In this document: piece after piece, positions 12,075-22,138 of the stretch
How positions within the stretch are numbered: the stretch's first letter is position 1
Layout: each line of letters begins with the position of its first letter
From: Amycolatopsis sp. NBC_00345
Lineage (GTDB): Bacteria > Actinomycetota > Actinomycetes > Mycobacteriales > Pseudonocardiaceae
Direction: 5' to 3'
DNA: 64,000 bases
Assembly: GCF_036116635.1 (NCBI RefSeq)
Contig: NZ_CP107995.1
Location: 6,820,001-6,884,000 of the forward strand
Notes under the pieces: generated by a model
Database searches by the model: none
What the model was told of the DNA's origin: nothing
Seen by the model: only the letters and a program-made list of their open reading frames with translations
Translations under genes and position numbers: made by a program

Positions 12075-13040
12075 CTACTTCGCTTCGGCGGCGATCCGCG
12101 CCAGCCGCTGCGGGGTCGGCCAGCGCACGTCGTGCACCCAGCCGAACTTCTCGAAGATCCAGATCAGCCGGGCGGACATGTCGATCTGGCCGCGCTTCAC
12201 GCCGTGCCGCGCGGACGTCGGGTCGGCGTGGTGCAGGTTGTGCCAGGACTCGCCGAAGGAGAAGATCGCCAGCGGCCAGAAGTTGGCCGACTTGTCCCGC
12301 GCGTTGAACGGGCGCTCGCCGATCATGTGGCAGATCGAGTTGACCGACCAGGTCACGTGGTGCAGCACGCAGATGCGCACCAGGCCGGCCCAGAAGAACG
12401 CGGTGACCGCGCCCCACAGCGACCACGAGATCAGGCCGCCCAGCAGCGCCGGCAGCATCAGGCTGACCAGTGCCCAGAGCCAGAACAGGTCGTCCACCTT
12501 GCGGATGGCGGTGTCCTTGACCAGATCGGGCGCGAACCGCCCCTGGTTGCTCGTGTCGCGCTCGAACAGCCAGCCCATGTGCGCGTGCCAGAAGCCCTTG
12601 GCGATGGCCATCGGCGAGGTGCCGAACGCCCACGGGGAGTGCGGGTCGCCGTCACGGTCGGAGAACGCGTGGTGCCGACGGTGGTCCGCCACCCAGGTGA
12701 TCACCGGGCCCTGCAGGGCGATGCTGCCCGCGATGGCCAGCACGACGCGCAGCCACTTCTGGGCCTTGAACGAGCCGTGCGTGAAGTACCGGTGGTAGGC
12801 GACGGTGATGCCGAGCCCGCTGATCCCGTAGAACACCACGAACAGCCCGACGTCGACCCAGCTCAGGCCCCAGCCCCAGGCGAACGGGACGGCGACCAGC
12901 AGCGCCACCAGCGGCGCGATCACGCCGAAGTACACCGAGAACTGGACCCCGATCGACCGGTGGCCGTCGATGATCGGTTTTGGCCCCTTCGGGGCCGGTG
13001 GCTCTCCAGCGGGCTGGGAACGGTCAAGGGTGGCCGTCAT
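12075..13040 (-). CDS. Membrane acyl-CoA (delta-9 type) desaturase
   Basis: 321 residues from ATG at 13040, preceded by AGGAAG 11 nt upstream. All three di-iron histidine clusters are present: HRYFTH near 85, HRRHH near 120 and HNLHH near 268. Hydrophobic segments near residues 35-75 and 165-215 give the usual two hairpins in the membrane. It introduces a double bond into a saturated acyl-CoA, adjusting membrane fluidity. The GFWHAHMGW segment is typical of the stearoyl-CoA desaturase group. The promoter region carries a 13-bp palindrome (13093-13105). tetR follows in the same operon. Confidence 0.93.
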   Translation of the reverse strand: MTATLDRSQPAGEPPAPKGPKPIIDGHRSIGVQFSVYFGVIAPLVALLVAVPFAWGWGLSWVDVGLFVVFYGISGLGITVAYHRYFTHGSFKAQKWLRVVLAIAGSIALQGPVITWVADHRRHHAFSDRDGDPHSPWAFGTSPMAIAKGFWHAHMGWLFERDTSNQGRFAPDLVKDTAIRKVDDLFWLWALVSLMLPALLGGLISWSLWGAVTAFFWAGLVRICVLHHVTWSVNSICHMIGERPFNARDKSANFWPLAIFSFGESWHNLHHADPTSARHGVKRGQIDMSARLIWIFEKFGWVHDVRWPTPQRLARIAAEAK

Positions 13041-13092
13041 ACAGTTCACTTCTTCCTACGAGCCCTTACGAAGGGTCACCTTACCTACGATG

Positions 13093-13105
13093 CCGTAAGT
13101 TACGG
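13093..13105. promoter_or_regulatory. Candidate TetR operator upstream of the desaturase
   Basis: ccgtaagttacgg: perfect 6-bp arms around one base, about 53 bp before the desaturase start codon. A related TTAC/GTAA-type half-site pattern recurs in 13068-13090 (cttacgaagggtcaccttacc). The position fits a promoter-proximal operator for the TetR encoded in the same operon. Confidence 0.5.
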
Positions 13106-13246
13106 TACAGGAGGTTTCACGCCCTGGGGAGGCCCGATTTGCCCGTTCCCCGAGCGGTCAAGTGCTTTTCCCGCGTACCCAGGGCGGGAAGGCCTCACCC
13201 TCCCGCGACCCGGGTCTTCGATCATCGCTATCCTGACCAGGATCGA

Positions 13247-13318
13247 TCCGCCGTAGTGTAATCGGCAGCACTTCAGATTTTGGTTCTGACGGTTCAGGTT
13301 CGAATCCTGGCGGCGGAG
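13247..13318 (+). tRNA. tRNA-Gln (anticodon TTG)
   Basis: A complete cloverleaf folds by hand. The acceptor is tccgccg/cggcgga and the D arm is gtg...cac. The anticodon stem is tcaga/tctga with loop ttttggt, giving anticodon TTG (reads CAA). The T arm is tcagg-ttcgaat-cctgg. The CCA end is not encoded. It lies just upstream of the GGDEF gene and near glmU, a common location for tRNA-Gln in actinobacteria. Confidence 0.96.
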
Positions 13319-13355
13319 CAGCGGAACGACCTGGCGGCCATGGCGATGGGGGTGG

Positions 13356-15110
13356 GTGCGGCTGACCGACGAAGCGAGCGACGACACTGGAGCCAGGCGC
13401 CCGACTCTCGCCGAGATGTCCGACGCCTGGCTGGTCGGCCGCGGCCGTGAGCTGATCGCGGCGGTCCAGCGGCAGCCACACGAGCAGCAGCTCGAAATCG
13501 TCGCGATCATGGACGAGCTGCTCGAAGAGACCCTGCGCCGCGGCGAGCCGACGCTGGTCGCGCAGCTGCTGCGCGCGTCCGCCTTCGCCCGCTTGGTCAC
13601 GCGCGGCCTGGCCGCCGAGGCCGAGCCGCGGCTCGACGAGATGCTCGCGCACACCCGCCGCCACGGCCTTTCGCTGCTGCGCGCCGACGCGCACGCCCTG
13701 CGCGGGCGCCGTCTGGTGCTGGCCGCGCAGGAGGACGCGGCGCTCACCGAGATCGCCCGCGCGCTGGCGATCCTCGACGATTCCACCATCCCGGACCGCC
13801 AGATCGGTGTCCGCAACTGGAACCGCATGCTGTCCAACGCACTGCTCGACTGCTGGATCGTGCTCAACCAGCTCGGCGTCTACGAGGCCGCCGAGGAGGT
13901 TCTCGGCCGCGCGCACCAGGCGATCCGCGAGAGTGCGAGCCCGCACGAGATCACCCTGCAGCTGCTGAACCGGGTGCGGTTGATGCTGGGCTGGGGCCTG
14001 CGGCTGGAGCGCATCGAGCAGTACGACGAAGCCAGTGAGAAGTTCCGCACGGCCGCGTCGATGGCGGTGGCGGCCGAGGGCCCGTTCGCCGAGTCGCTGT
14101 TCCCGCGCAAGGCCGGCGTCGCGGCCGTCGACCAGGTCGGTGTGCTCGCGTCCGCGCTCGCGCTGCACAACCCCAGTGAAGACCACGTGGCGCGCCTGCG
14201 GGAGCTGAACAGCGGCCAGCAGTTCCCGCACGAGCAGGAGATCGTCGCCATCGCGCTGGCCCGCTGCCTGGACCGGTCCGACCGCCGGGACGAGGCGCTG
14301 CAGGTACTGCGCGACGTCCGCGCCGCGATGACCGAGGACCTGTCGCAGCCGTCGATGCGGCTCAACGTGGCCCGCGAGCTCGCGCGCCTGGACACCGCGC
14401 GGGACTTCCCTTCGGGCTCCAGCCAGTCGATGATCGACTACGCCACCACGCTCGAAGCCGAGATGTGGACGCTGCGCGAGTCGCAGATCGCCACGCTGAA
14501 CGCCCGCCGCGAGCACGAGCGCCTCTCCGCCGAGCACGGCGCGATCACCCAGCAGGCGCTGCAGGACCCGCTCACCGGGCTGCCGAACCGCCGCGCGCTG
14601 GACGAGCGCCTGCGCACGCTGGCGTCCTCGGCCGACGCGCAGCCGCTGGCCGTCGGGCTGGTCGACCTCGACGGTTTCAAGGGAGTCAACGACAAGCAGT
14701 CGCACGCCGAGGGCGACAACGTGCTCCGTGTTGTCGCGAGCACGCTTCGTGACGCGCTGCGCGGTGACGACGTGGTGGCGCGCTACGGCGGCGACGAGTT
14801 CGTCGTGCTGCTCCCGGGCGCACCGGCCTCGGCGGCGAAGATGGCGCTGGGCCGCGCAGTGAACTCCGTCGCACATCTGCCGCATCACCTTTCGCACGGC
14901 GTCACGCTGTCGATCGGGCTGGTGTCGCTGCGGCCGCAGGAACGGGCCGAGCAGGTGCTCGCGCGCGCGGATGCCGCTATGTACCAGGCGAAACGCGGCG
15001 GCGGCAACCAGGTGGCCTCGGCCAACTCGATGGCCACCGACGCGGGCGCCGGCTGGCCCGACGGGACCAGCCCGACCGACCCCGCGTGGGACGCCGAAGA
15101 CCCCACGTAG
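13356..15110 (+). CDS. GGDEF domain protein (putative diguanylate cyclase) with helical-repeat N-terminus
   Basis: About 584 residues; GTG at 13356 is the first in-frame start and the true one is uncertain. Residues about 20-400 are alpha-helical and TPR-like (for example YDEASEKFRTAASMAV, RDEALQVLRDVRAAM). The GGDEF domain starts with DPLTGLPNRRALDERL near 405, and the signature YGGDEFVVLL is intact near 477. An RxxD inhibitory site (RGDD) lies five residues before GGDEF, as in product-inhibited cyclases. No membrane segment or PAS/GAF sensor is visible. It should make c-di-GMP in the cytoplasm, probably gated by protein-protein contacts of the repeats. It lies 47 nt before glmU on the same strand. 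Confidence 0.9.
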   Translation: MRLTDEASDDTGARRPTLAEMSDAWLVGRGRELIAAVQRQPHEQQLEIVAIMDELLEETLRRGEPTLVAQLLRASAFARLVTRGLAAEAEPRLDEMLAHTRRHGLSLLRADAHALRGRRLVLAAQEDAALTEIARALAILDDSTIPDRQIGVRNWNRMLSNALLDCWIVLNQLGVYEAAEEVLGRAHQAIRESASPHEITLQLLNRVRLMLGWGLRLERIEQYDEASEKFRTAASMAVAAEGPFAESLFPRKAGVAAVDQVGVLASALALHNPSEDHVARLRELNSGQQFPHEQEIVAIALARCLDRSDRRDEALQVLRDVRAAMTEDLSQPSMRLNVARELARLDTARDFPSGSSQSMIDYATTLEAEMWTLRESQIATLNARREHERLSAEHGAITQQALQDPLTGLPNRRALDERLRTLASSADAQPLAVGLVDLDGFKGVNDKQSHAEGDNVLRVVASTLRDALRGDDVVARYGGDEFVVLLPGAPASAAKMALGRAVNSVAHLPHHLSHGVTLSIGLVSLRPQERAEQVLARADAAMYQAKRGGGNQVASANSMATDAGAGWPDGTSPTDPAWDAEDPT

Positions 15111-15157
15111 GATCGTTGGCCGAGAAGAACCCCACCGGTGAATCATTGGGAGTGTCG

Positions 15158-16651
15158 TTGAGCGGCCCGCTGAGCACGCTGATCCTCGCCGCGGGTGAAG
15201 GCACCCGCATGCGCTCGTCCGTCCCCAAGGTCCTGCACCCGATCGCCGGGCGGCCCTTGGTGGAGCACGCTGTCCGCGCCGCGGCCGGACTGGACCCGGA
15301 ACACCTCGTCGTGGTGATCGGCCACGGCCGCGAAGCCGTCGGCGCCGAGCTGGCGCGCGTCGGCGGGGTGCTGGGCCGCGAAGTCACCACCGCCGTGCAG
15401 GCCGAGCAGAAGGGCACCGGGCACGCCGTTTCGTGCGCGCTGCGCGAGCTGCCGGACGGACTGACCGGCACCGTGCTCGTCAGCTACGGCGACGTGCCGC
15501 TGCTGGACACGGAGACGCTGTCCGCGCTGCTGGCCGAGCACACCGGCTCCGGCAACGCGGTCACCGTGCTCACCGCCGTGGTCGCCGACCCGTCCGGCTA
15601 CGGCCGGATCGTGCGCGACGACGCGGGCGGCGTGAGCGCGATCGTCGAGCACAAGGACGCGACGCCGGCGCAGCGCGAGATCGGGGAGATCAACTCGGGC
15701 GTCTACGCGTTCGACGCCGCGGTGCTGACCGACGGCCTCTCCCGGCTCTCGACCGACAACGCGCAGGGCGAGCTCTACCTCACCGACGTGCTCGGCATCG
15801 CCCGCGAGGACGGCAAGGGCGTCGGCGCGCTGGTGGTCGACGACCCGTGGGTCACCGAGGGCGTGAACGACCGCGTGCAGCTCTCGGTGCTGGGCGCGGA
15901 GTACAACCGCCGGATCGTGCGCCGCTGGCAGCGCGAGGGCGTGACCGTGACCGACCCGGACACCACCTGGATCGAGGCGGACGTGACGCTCTCGCGTGAC
16001 GTCCTGATCGAGCCGAACACCCAGCTCAAGGGCGCCACCTCGGTCGGCGAGGGCTCGCTGGTGGGCCCGGACACCACGCTCACCGACGTGGTCATCGGCG
16101 CGCACGCGTCGGTCGTGCGCGTGCACGGCTCCGGCTCGGAGCTGGGCGACGGCGTGAACGTCGGCCCGTACACCTACCTGCGGCCGGGCACGAAGCTCGG
16201 CGCCAAGGGCAAGCTGGGCGCGTTCGTCGAGACGAAAAACGCGGAAATCGGCACCGGCACGAAGGTGCCGCACCTGACCTACGTCGGCGACGCGAAGATC
16301 GGCGACCACAGCAACATCGGCTGCTCCAGCGTGTTCGTGAACTACGACGGAGTGGGCAAGCACCACACCGTCGTCGGCTCCCACGTGCGCCTCGGAGCGG
16401 ACAACACGCTGGTAGCGCCGGTGCGGATCGGCGACGGCGCTTACAGTGGGGCGGGTGCGGTCATCCGCGACGACGTCCCGCCAGGCTCACTGGCGCTGTC
16501 GGCGGGTCCGCAGCGCACCATCGAAGGCTGGGCGAGCCGGCGCAGGCCGGGCACGCCCGCGGCGGAGGCGGCGGAAGCCGCACTCGCCGCCCAGCAGGAC
16601 ACCGCCGTGTCCGTGTCAGAAGCAGGAACCGACGGGGAGTCGCCAGCATGA
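15158..16651 (+). CDS. glmU: Bifunctional N-acetylglucosamine-1-P uridyltransferase / glucosamine-1-P acetyltransferase
   Basis: About 497 residues. The N-terminal uridyltransferase has LILAAGEGTRMRSSVPKVL near the start and the C-terminal left-handed beta-helix acetyltransferase covers about residues 255-455 (hexapeptide repeats, YLRPGTKLGAKGKLGAFVE, HLTYVGDAKIG). It makes UDP-GlcNAc for peptidoglycan. GGGAG at 15148-15152 is 5 nt before TTG 15158, which I favour; GTG 15152 would overlap that site. A 40-residue Ala/Glu-rich tail is normal for actinobacteria. The stop overlaps prs by 4 nt (ATGA), so the two are coupled. Confidence 0.96.
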   Translation: MSGPLSTLILAAGEGTRMRSSVPKVLHPIAGRPLVEHAVRAAAGLDPEHLVVVIGHGREAVGAELARVGGVLGREVTTAVQAEQKGTGHAVSCALRELPDGLTGTVLVSYGDVPLLDTETLSALLAEHTGSGNAVTVLTAVVADPSGYGRIVRDDAGGVSAIVEHKDATPAQREIGEINSGVYAFDAAVLTDGLSRLSTDNAQGELYLTDVLGIAREDGKGVGALVVDDPWVTEGVNDRVQLSVLGAEYNRRIVRRWQREGVTVTDPDTTWIEADVTLSRDVLIEPNTQLKGATSVGEGSLVGPDTTLTDVVIGAHASVVRVHGSGSELGDGVNVGPYTYLRPGTKLGAKGKLGAFVETKNAEIGTGTKVPHLTYVGDAKIGDHSNIGCSSVFVNYDGVGKHHTVVGSHVRLGADNTLVAPVRIGDGAYSGAGAVIRDDVPPGSLALSAGPQRTIEGWASRRRPGTPAAEAAEAALAAQQDTAVSVSEAGTDGESPA

Positions 16652-17628
16652 GTCCGAAGTCAGGTACGCCGAAGAAGAATCTGATGCTCTTCTCCGGCCG
16701 TGCGCACCGGGAGCTCGCGGAAGAGGTGGCCGCGCACCTCGACGTGACGATCACCCCGCAGACCGCGCACACGTTCGCCAACGGTGAGCTGTTCGTCCGG
16801 TTCGAGGAGTCGGTGCGCGGCACCGACGCCTTCGTGATCCAGGCGCACACCACGCCCATCAACGAGTACGTGATGGAGCAGCTGATCATGGTGGACGCGC
16901 TCAAGCGGGCGAGCGCGAAGCGGATCACCGTGGTGATGCCGTTCTACCCGTACGCGCGGCAGGACAAGAAGCACAAGGGCCGCGAGCCGATCTCGGCCCG
17001 GCTGATCGCGGACCTGTTCAAGACCGCGGGCGCGGACCGGATCATGACGGTCGACCTGCACACCGCGCAGATCCAGGGCTTCTTCGACGGCCCGGTCGAC
17101 CACCTGATGGCGCAGTCGGTGCTCGCCGACCACATCAAGGCCACCTACGGCGACGCGGACATCACGGTCGTCTCCCCGGACTCGGGCCGGGTTCGCCTGG
17201 CCGAGAAGTGGGCGCAGCAGCTCGGCGACCGGCCGATCGCGTTCATCCACAAGACGCGCGACCCGGACAAGCCCAACCAGGCCGTGGCCAACCGCGTGGT
17301 CGGCAAGGTGCAGGGCAAGCTCTGCGTGCTGATCGACGACATGATCGACACCGGCGGCACGATCGTGAAGGCCACCGAGGCGCTGATCCAGGAGGGCGCG
17401 GCGGACGTGGTCATCGCGACCACGCACGGCATCCTCTCCGACCCGGCGACCGAGCGGCTCTCGCAGTGCAAGGCCCGCGAGGTCATCGTCACCAACACCC
17501 TGCCGATCCCGGAGGAGAAGCGCTTCCCGGGGCTGACGGTGCTCTCCATCGCGCCGATGCTCGCGGAGGCCATCCAGCAGGTCTTCGAGGACGGCTCGGT
17601 CACCTCGCTGTTCGACGGCGCCGCCTGA
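16648..17628 (+). CDS. prs: Ribose-phosphate pyrophosphokinase
   Basis: 326 residues, family length. It converts ribose-5-phosphate and ATP to PRPP for nucleotide, His and Trp synthesis. The DLHTAQIQGFFDGPVDHL block, the flexible-loop region VVSPDSGRVRLAEKWA, and the PRPP-binding loop CVLIDDMIDTGGTI are all intact. The ATG overlaps the glmU stop; glmU-prs coupling is a conserved actinobacterial arrangement that ties nucleotide-sugar and PRPP supply. Downstream is the family D palindrome. Confidence 0.97.
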   Translation: MSPKSGTPKKNLMLFSGRAHRELAEEVAAHLDVTITPQTAHTFANGELFVRFEESVRGTDAFVIQAHTTPINEYVMEQLIMVDALKRASAKRITVVMPFYPYARQDKKHKGREPISARLIADLFKTAGADRIMTVDLHTAQIQGFFDGPVDHLMAQSVLADHIKATYGDADITVVSPDSGRVRLAEKWAQQLGDRPIAFIHKTRDPDKPNQAVANRVVGKVQGKLCVLIDDMIDTGGTIVKATEALIQEGAADVVIATTHGILSDPATERLSQCKAREVIVTNTLPIPEEKRFPGLTVLSIAPMLAEAIQQVFEDGSVTSLFDGAA

Positions 17629-17649
17629 CCCTGGGCCGGGGCCCGATGC

Positions 17650-17730
17650 GCCCCAATGTGGCGTTCGGTGCGTCCAACGCACCGAACGCCACATTGGGTG
17701 CGCTCAACGCAACCAACGCCACATTGGGGC
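17650..17730. repeat. Palindrome family D: 22-bp hairpin plus a competing third arm, end of prs
   Basis: Arms 17652-17673 and 17677-17698 are perfectly complementary over 22 bp with loop cca. A further copy of the right arm, aacgccacattggggc (17715-17730), can pair instead with 17650-17665 over 16 bp, so two mutually exclusive stems are possible. It is followed by agtttt. It starts 21 nt after the prs stop, so it probably terminates prs transcripts. Confidence 0.8.
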
Positions 17731-17734
17731 AGTT

Positions 17735-17770
17735 TTCGCCGCCGGTGAACCTCGGTCCGCCGGCGGCGAA
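17735..17770. terminator. Second hairpin after prs
   Basis: Arms TTCGCCGCCGG (17735-17745) and CCGGCGGCGAA (17760-17770) with a 14-nt loop, just downstream of the family D element and before the F420 oxidoreductase gene. It may add to termination. There is no run of T after it. Confidence 0.45.
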
Positions 17771-17810
17771 ATCGTCTCCGCCGCCGGCGGCGGTCGATTA
17801 GCTTCGCCGC

Positions 17811-18683
17811 ATGGGGAAATTCAAGTTCGGCGTCAGCTTCCGCGGTGTCACCGACCAGGCCGAGTGGACCGCCAAGTGCCGCCGGGCCGAGGAGCTCGGG
17901 TACGACGCCATCACGGTGCCCGACCACCTCGGACCAGGGCGGCCCGCGCCGTTCCCGGCGCTGGTGGCCGCGGCCGCCGTGACCGAGCGGCCGCGGGTGG
18001 GCACGCTGGTGTCCAACGTGCCGTTCTACAACCTGGCGCTCTTCGCGCGTGACGTCGCGAGCACCCACGCACTGACCGGCGGCCGGCTCGACCTCGGTCT
18101 TGGGTCCGGCCATATGAAGTCCGAATTCGACGACGCCGGGCTGCCGTGGCGCAAGGCGTCCGAGCGGATCGATTACCTGGTCGGCGGGCTCGCCGAGCTG
18201 AAGACCCGGCTGGCGGACGAGGGCGGCCTGCCGCGCCTGCTGATCGCGGGCAACAGCGACGGTGTGCTGCGCCTCGCCGCGGAGCACGCAGACATCGCGG
18301 GCTTCGCGGGGCTGCGGCAGGACCGCGGAAAGCCGCCGGGCACCTTCGTGCTCGACAACGCCGAGGCGCTGGACGAGCGCGTCCGGTTCTTCCGCTCGCT
18401 CGCCGGCGACCGCGAGGTCGAGTACAACATGCTGGTCCAGCGCGTGGTCGTGACCGAAGACCGCCGCGCCGCCGCGGCCGAGTGGCACGCGGAAACCGAC
18501 GGCCGCACGGCGGCAGGCGTCGACGAGCTGCTCAACGCGCCGCAACTGCTCCTCGGCACGGTCGACGAGATCGTCGAGCAGCTCGTGGCCCGCCGTGAGC
18601 GCTACGGCTTCTCGTACGTCACCGTGTTCGAGGCGATGCTGGAGACGTTCGCCCCGGTGGTCGCCGAGCTACGCGGGCGGTAG
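17811..18683 (+). CDS. LLM class F420-dependent oxidoreductase
   Basis: 290 residues of the luciferase-like TIM-barrel superfamily: KFKFGVSFRGVTDQAEW at the start, ELGYDAITVPDHLG for the first barrel strands, LTGGRLDLGLGSGHMKSEF for the family signature, and a C-terminal LLGTVDEIVEQLVARRERYG. This subgroup normally uses reduced F420 rather than FMN; substrate is unknown. It stands alone after the prs terminators and is convergent with a tetR gene only 5 nt away, where a weak agcgtt/aacgct stem spans the junction. Confidence 0.88.
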   Translation: MGKFKFGVSFRGVTDQAEWTAKCRRAEELGYDAITVPDHLGPGRPAPFPALVAAAAVTERPRVGTLVSNVPFYNLALFARDVASTHALTGGRLDLGLGSGHMKSEFDDAGLPWRKASERIDYLVGGLAELKTRLADEGGLPRLLIAGNSDGVLRLAAEHADIAGFAGLRQDRGKPPGTFVLDNAEALDERVRFFRSLAGDREVEYNMLVQRVVVTEDRRAAAAEWHAETDGRTAAGVDELLNAPQLLLGTVDEIVEQLVARRERYGFSYVTVFEAMLETFAPVVAELRGR

Positions 18684-18688
18684 CGTTT

Positions 18689-19342
18689 TCATTGCCCCGT
18701 AACGCTTTCCGCCGCTGACCGGACCTTCGCGACGGCCTCGCCGGCGATCAGGGTCAGCACGCGGCCGAGCAGGTCGTCCGGCACGGCCTCGTCATCGATG
18801 TCCGATTCGACGGCGAGGCCGTTGCTGAGCGCCAGCATGATCACGGCCAGCTCCTGCGGCGGCAGTGGGAACTCCAGGTCCAGCCCTTCGGCCAGCCGTT
18901 CGAGCGCCCGCGTGATGGTCGCGCGGACCTCGCGGCGGCGGAGCTTCAACGCGTCGCGCCGGTGCTCGTCGTGGTGGGCCAGCGCGAAGAACTCCGCGAG
19001 CAGCCGGTGCCAGACGGCGTCCGTGCGCATCTCGTGCATCAGCACCGCGGCGACGTTCGCCAGGCCCGCGCCGCCGTCACCGGCCTCCGCGAAGCCGGCC
19101 AGGCTCGCCTCCAGCCGGTGCGCGGCGTGCTCCTCCATCAGCGCCAGCACCAGCTCGTCCTTCGACGCGAAGCTCGAGTACACCGCCCCCTTGGTCAGTC
19201 CCGCGGCCGCGGCGACCTCGGTCAGCTTCGACGCCGCGATCCCGCGCTCGCCGAAGACGGTGAACGCCGCGTCGAGGATGCGACGGCGAGTCTCGGACCG
19301 TGTCGGCCGCGTCCGGCCGGGTCCGGGTTCCAACGCGGCCAT
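18689..19342 (-). CDS. TetR family regulator divergent from an acyl-CoA ligase
   Basis: 217 residues from ATG at 19342, chosen for the GGGAGG 8 nt upstream. The N-terminal HTH reads TRRRILDAAFTVFGERGIAA then TEVAAAAGLTKGAVYSSFAS. The ligand domain has many His and Glu (LLAEFFALAHHDEHRR). It is divergent from the fatty acyl-CoA ligase at 19424, and two tandem palindromes lie between them, one overlapping the ligase ribosome binding site. Likely an acyl-CoA or fatty-acid sensing repressor of the ligase and itself. Confidence 0.9.
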   Translation of the reverse strand: MAALEPGPGRTRPTRSETRRRILDAAFTVFGERGIAASKLTEVAAAAGLTKGAVYSSFASKDELVLALMEEHAAHRLEASLAGFAEAGDGGAGLANVAAVLMHEMRTDAVWHRLLAEFFALAHHDEHRRDALKLRRREVRATITRALERLAEGLDLEFPLPPQELAVIMLALSNGLAVESDIDDEAVPDDLLGRVLTLIAGEAVAKVRSAAESVTGQ

Positions 19343-19389
19343 CGGCCGGTCCTCCCGATCTGGGTCTTGACTTCTGTGAGCCCAACTCA

Positions 19390-19420
19390 ATACCTTCAGG
19401 TATCCAATACCCGGAGGTAT
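19390..19420. promoter_or_regulatory. Double operator: two copies of ATACC-N4-GGTAT
   Basis: atacc-ttca-ggtat (19390-19403), then cca, then atacc-cgga-ggtat (19407-19420). Both are perfect 5+5 inverted repeats with the same 4-nt spacing. The second contains the GGAGG ribosome site (19413-19417) of the ligase that starts at 19424, so binding should block initiation or translation. The natural ligand is the TetR protein encoded divergently. Confidence 0.8.
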
Positions 19421-19423
19421 CCA

Positions 19424-21157
<1,734 letters not shown>

Positions 21158-21204
21158 TCCACCGGCAACGCCGCCGGTGTGCCCCTGAGGAAGGAAGCTT
21201 CTCG

Positions 21205-22071
21205 ATGAGGATGCGATTGCGGACCAAAGCGGCTGTGCTGGCCGCCGCGGCGCTCGTGACGGCGGCGTTCACCGCCGCCCCGGCGCAGGCGGCGACCGGC
21301 GGCAACAACGACCCGTCCTGCCGGCCGAGCGCCGCGCACCCCAACCCGGTGGTCTTCCTCCACGGGCTGGGCGCCACCTACTACGAGGACCTGAACTTCA
21401 TGCAGGCGGCCGTCGCGGCCAAGGGGTACTGCACGTTCAGCCAGACCTACGGCGCCTACCCGGGCTTCCCGGTGGTCGGCGGGCTGCGCCCGATCGCCGA
21501 CTCCGCGGGCGAGATCAAGACGTTCATCGGCCAGGTGCTGGCCGAGACCGGCGCGTCGAAGGTGGACATCGTCGGGCACTCCGAGGGCGGCTTCCAGTCC
21601 CTCTACGTGACCAAGACCCAGGGCATCGCCGACAAGATCGGCACCGTGGTGGCCATCGCCCCGCCCGCGCACGGCACCACCTTCGGCGGGCTGACCAAGC
21701 TCGCCTACCTGCTGGGCCAGGGCGAGCGCGACGCCGTCGGCAAGGCGCTGTCCACTCTCGGCTGCCCGGCCTGCGACAACCTGATCACCGACGGCTCGGC
21801 CGTCACCACACTGAACAACGGCCCGATCGCCCAGTCCGGCGTGCGCTACACGGTCATCACCTCGCGCGCCGACGAGCTGGTCACGCCCACCGACACGGCC
21901 TTCGTCCGCGAGCCGGGCGTGGACAACCAGTACGTCCAGGACACCTGCCCGTTCGACCCGGTGGGCCACATCGGCGAGGCCTACGACCTCAACGTCTGGA
22001 ACCTGGTCACCAACGCGCTCGACCCCGCGCACGCCACGAAGTTCCTTTGTGTGGTCGGCTCGCCTGGCTGA
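21205..22071 (+). CDS. Secreted alpha/beta-hydrolase lipase (Streptomyces-type class 2 lipase)
   Basis: 288 residues. Signal peptide MRMRLRTKAAVLAAAALVTA ends around APAQAA (residue about 30). The hydrolase core has the oxyanion segment NPVVFLHGLGATYYE, the nucleophile elbow VGHSEGGF (Ser near 126) and candidate acid and His in SRADELVTP and DPVGHIGEA. Cys pairs (CPAC, CPF, FLCV) suggest disulfides outside the cell. It hydrolyses acylglycerols or esters. AAGGAAG is 9-10 nt before the ATG. It ends 11 nt before palindrome B1. Confidence 0.9.
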   Translation: MRMRLRTKAAVLAAAALVTAAFTAAPAQAATGGNNDPSCRPSAAHPNPVVFLHGLGATYYEDLNFMQAAVAAKGYCTFSQTYGAYPGFPVVGGLRPIADSAGEIKTFIGQVLAETGASKVDIVGHSEGGFQSLYVTKTQGIADKIGTVVAIAPPAHGTTFGGLTKLAYLLGQGERDAVGKALSTLGCPACDNLITDGSAVTTLNNGPIAQSGVRYTVITSRADELVTPTDTAFVREPGVDNQYVQDTCPFDPVGHIGEAYDLNVWNLVTNALDPAHATKFLCVVGSPG

Positions 22072-22082
22072 CCGGTCAAAGG

Positions 22083-22133
22083 CCGTTAAGGCCTCCTTAC
22101 CCGCGTCCTACGCGGGTAAGGAGGCCTTAACGG
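22083..22133. repeat. Palindrome family B, copy 1: 24-bp hairpin between convergent genes
   Basis: Arms 22083-22106 and 22110-22133, perfect over 24 bp, loop cct. It contains ttaaggcctccttacc and its complement. It lies between the lipase stop (22071) and the stop of the minus-strand gene at 22139. Related copies are at 49196 and 57003. Confidence 0.9.
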
Positions 22134-22138
22134 ACAGA

